From positions 1-64,000 of the forward strand of contig JBEONO010000021.1 of assembly GCA_040544425.1 (NCBI GenBank): DNA of 64,000 nucleotides, in the 5' to 3' direction. This document shows, in pieces, positions 62,255 to 64,000 of the stretch; the first letter of the stretch is position 1; the number at the start of each line of letters is the position of its first letter. The stretch comes from Solimicrobium sp040544425 (GTDB lineage Bacteria > Pseudomonadota > Gammaproteobacteria > Burkholderiales > Burkholderiaceae_D). The notes beneath the pieces were generated by a model. That model made no database searches. It was given only the letters and a program-made list of their open reading frames with translations, and was not told the origin of the DNA. A program made the position numbers and the translations under genes.

Positions 62255-63357
62255 TTTATCTATCTCCTGTGCCTTGGGCGAGTTTTGCGCAGCGTCCGCA
62301 TAAATTTGTGGAATGGTTCCAGGCAAAAAATAAATCGGAAGTATTATGGGTGGATCCGTATCCGACCAGATTGCCAGTATGGGCAGACTATCGTTTTTCA
62401 GGAAATAAGCAGGCGCATCTCAAAGCAGACGATATCCCATCATGGTTGACCGTGAATCGTCCTCGCTCATTGCCGGTGGAGCCGCTAATTGGCGTGAATA
62501 AAATTAATCTATGGCTGTGGGGTGACACGCTGAGTAAAGTGCATCAATTTGTAAGTGCCGGTGATTGCTGTATTGGTGTAGGTAAGCCCTCCCGTTTGGC
62601 ACTATGTATTCTTGACCAACATGCAATGAATATGTCGTTCTATGATGCGATGGATGATTTCCCGGCTTTTTATAGTGGCATATCCCGGCGCTCCATGGAA
62701 AGGAACGAATCTGAAATCGCTGAAAAAGTATCCAGATTATTTGTCTCTTCAAGCGCATTGGCGCACCGGTTTGAACGGCATCATTTGAAATGTACAACGG
62801 TAATGAACGCCTGCGATCCCGAGAAACTGCCGACGCTGCAAACGCGTTCTGGCCGCGCGAGCAAACCGGTACTTGGTTACATTGGCACCATCGGGCATTG
62901 GTTTGACTGGGCTTTGATAATGGATTTAGCAAAGGCTAATCCGTGCATGGTTATTCGCTTAATCGGACCAATGCATGTAAAGCCAGATGCGGCACTGCCC
63001 GACAACATTGAAATGCTGCCTGCCTGTGATCATGTCGAGGCGATGCAGCATCTGACCAGGTTTGACGTTGGCTTAATTCCTTTTAAAAAAAATGATTTGA
63101 CGGCTTCAGTTGATCCGATCAAGTACTATGAATACCGGGCGATGGGGCTGCCAGTTATCTCTTCAGATTTCGGCGAGATGTCTTTGCGGGATGAGCAGCC
63201 TGGCGTATTTTTGGTCGATGAGAAATCCAATTTGTTTGATTTGGTCAAATTGGCTTTGGCTTTTTTAGAGGACATAGAACAAATATGGCTATTTCAAAAC
63301 GAAAATTCATGGTCGCATCGATTTGAAAGTAGCAAAATATTTGGAGATTTAGACTGA
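62245..63357 (+). CDS. Glycosyltransferase, related to the GT4-like domain of the fusion protein
   Basis: A GT-B type transferase of 370 residues, resembling TuaH-like family members. It has FAQRPHKFVEWFQ near the N-terminus, then VSFYDAMDDFPAF-like SFYDAMDDFPAFY, YIGTIGHWFDW and DPIKYYEYRAMGLPVIS. The same sequence of motifs (FRTQRPQQLAMGF, SYDCMDHHEGF, YYGAIAEWFDL, NPVKVYEYLAAGKPVVS) is found in residues 430-720 of the fusion protein, so the two are paralogues. It probably adds one residue of the glycan; donor and acceptor are unknown. Confidence 0.87.
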   Translation: MRLVYLSPVPWASFAQRPHKFVEWFQAKNKSEVLWVDPYPTRLPVWADYRFSGNKQAHLKADDIPSWLTVNRPRSLPVEPLIGVNKINLWLWGDTLSKVHQFVSAGDCCIGVGKPSRLALCILDQHAMNMSFYDAMDDFPAFYSGISRRSMERNESEIAEKVSRLFVSSSALAHRFERHHLKCTTVMNACDPEKLPTLQTRSGRASKPVLGYIGTIGHWFDWALIMDLAKANPCMVIRLIGPMHVKPDAALPDNIEMLPACDHVEAMQHLTRFDVGLIPFKKNDLTASVDPIKYYEYRAMGLPVISSDFGEMSLRDEQPGVFLVDEKSNLFDLVKLALAFLEDIEQIWLFQNENSWSHRFESSKIFGDLD

Positions 63358-63616
63358 CCATAAATAGTAATTTTTCGCATTGTCAGCGTATGTACGTTTT
63401 ACATGTTGCGGCTCACGGATTAAAAGTCGGTAGATTAAATATAAATGAAAATGCCAAATATGGTAATCCTGGAATAAGATATGCGAAAAATGGAAGTATA
63501 TAAACATAGTGTCGAACACGGAACAAAGCCAAAAATACACTCTAGAAAACAGTTAGTGTCTTCATAAAATGCAAAATCTGATGAAGGCATTTCAAGAAGA
63601 ACTCAAAGGTCTAGCA
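63358..63616. other. AT-rich gap before the last acyltransferase gene
   Basis: About 260 bp, strongly AT-rich. No gene, terminator hairpin or clear promoter is seen. The next gene's ribosome binding site AAAGGT lies at the end. Alternative ATGs at 63569 and 63581 are in frame with the next gene but lack a ribosome binding site. Confidence 0.5.
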
Positions 63617-64000
63617 ATGAATAATGACACGCACACAAAGCAGGAACAAATCCAAAGTTATTTTGTTCATCAATTAGCAGATGTTCATTCAAAAGCAATC
63701 GGTTACGACACAAAAATATGGCAATTTTGCGTTGTATTAGCCAAAGCGACAATCGGACATAACTGCAATATATGTTCGCATTGTTTTATTGAGAACGATG
63801 TGATTATTGGTAATAACGTAACAATAAAGAACGGAGTTTATTTATTTGACGGGATGATATTGGAAGATAATGTATTCATTGGTCCCAACGCAACTTTTAC
63901 CAACGATAAAACTCCACGATCGAAAGTTTATCCCTCAGCATTTTCAAAAACACTTATAAAAAATGGGGCCTCAATTGGCGGTGGTGCTGTAATTTTACCG
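63617..64000 (+). CDS. Hexapeptide-repeat acyltransferase, FdtC/QdtC-like, 3' end outside window
   Basis: The frame is open to the right edge; 128 residues are visible. It is a left-handed beta-helix acyltransferase: TKIWQFCVVLAKATIG, FIENDVIIGNNVTI, FDGMILEDNVFIGPNATF and the NDKTPRSK stretch that is typical of dTDP-3-amino sugar N-acetyltransferases (FdtC, QdtC). I chose the ATG at 63617 because AAAGGT lies 7 bases upstream. It is a paralogue of the first half of the WxcM-like protein (60817), and matches the family signature better than that half. Confidence 0.88.
   Translation, partial: MNNDTHTKQEQIQSYFVHQLADVHSKAIGYDTKIWQFCVVLAKATIGHNCNICSHCFIENDVIIGNNVTIKNGVYLFDGMILEDNVFIGPNATFTNDKTPRSKVYPSAFSKTLIKNGASIGGGAVILP

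Noticed and set aside
1..64000. tRNA, rRNA, insertion sequences or prophage genes
   Set aside because: No cloverleaf-like segment, transposase, integrase of mobile type (XerD is the housekeeping enzyme) or terminal inverted repeats could be supported by reading.

Overview
The window looks like the chromosome of a betaproteobacterium, order Burkholderiales, most probably Oxalobacteraceae. This is inferred from protein resemblance, a base composition near 50% G+C, and the gene order fmdB-DUF502-aspS-nudB-EEP-clsB and queG/tsaE-amiC...mutL-miaA. I see no rRNA, tRNA, CRISPR array, insertion sequence or phage gene.

Layout. (1) 1-2900: the 3' part of a gene for a very repetitive helical protein (22-residue units, grouped for most of its length into 88-residue blocks), followed by a small unknown gene. 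(2) 2998-12928, minus strand: an operon for a tripartite RND efflux pump (MdtA-, MdtB- and MdtC-like proteins plus an outer-membrane factor), ending in two exported FKBP prolyl isomerases. (3) 13248-20255: gloA, a GNAT acetyltransferase, a two-gene DNA repair operon (FAN1-like nuclease and nuclease-helicase) behind a clear LexA box, ybaK, xerD and ogt. (4) 20606-24314: a lone TRAP-type binding protein divergent from a sensor kinase/FixJ-type regulator pair, with no transporter membrane genes beside it. (5) 24327-32587: queG divergent from tsaE-amiC, then a GFA-like protein, a YXWGXW-type lipoprotein and DedA, then mutL-miaA. (6) 32588-39646, minus: a fatty-acid beta-oxidation cluster (enoyl-CoA hydratase, thiolase, FadB-type bifunctional enzyme, acyl-CoA dehydrogenase) with a TetR regulator. 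(7) 39816-45137, minus: clsB, an EEP-family phosphatase, nudB, aspS, DUF502 and fmdB. (8) 45478-47000: a small exported protein, a one-domain EamA protein and a frameshifted cysC. (9) 47447 to the right edge: a surface polysaccharide (O-antigen type) locus.

The polysaccharide locus reads as one pathway. RfbB, RfbD, RfbA and RfbC make dTDP-L-rhamnose. The shared intermediate dTDP-4-keto-6-deoxyglucose can also feed a 3-amino-3,6-dideoxyhexose branch: a ketoisomerase/acyltransferase fusion, a DegT-type aminotransferase and a second acyltransferase cut by the window edge. Wzm and a Wzt with a C-terminal glycan-binding domain export the chain. Directly after wzt comes a 1042-residue protein joining a methyltransferase, a coiled coil and two glycosyltransferase domains. 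I read it as a possible fusion of chain terminator, ruler and polymerase, and it is the most interesting candidate in the window. A GtrB-like transferase, a GtrA-like flippase and a GT-C-like membrane protein may form a separate chain-decorating module. The repeat protein at the left edge and the SOS-controlled repair operon are the next most notable items.
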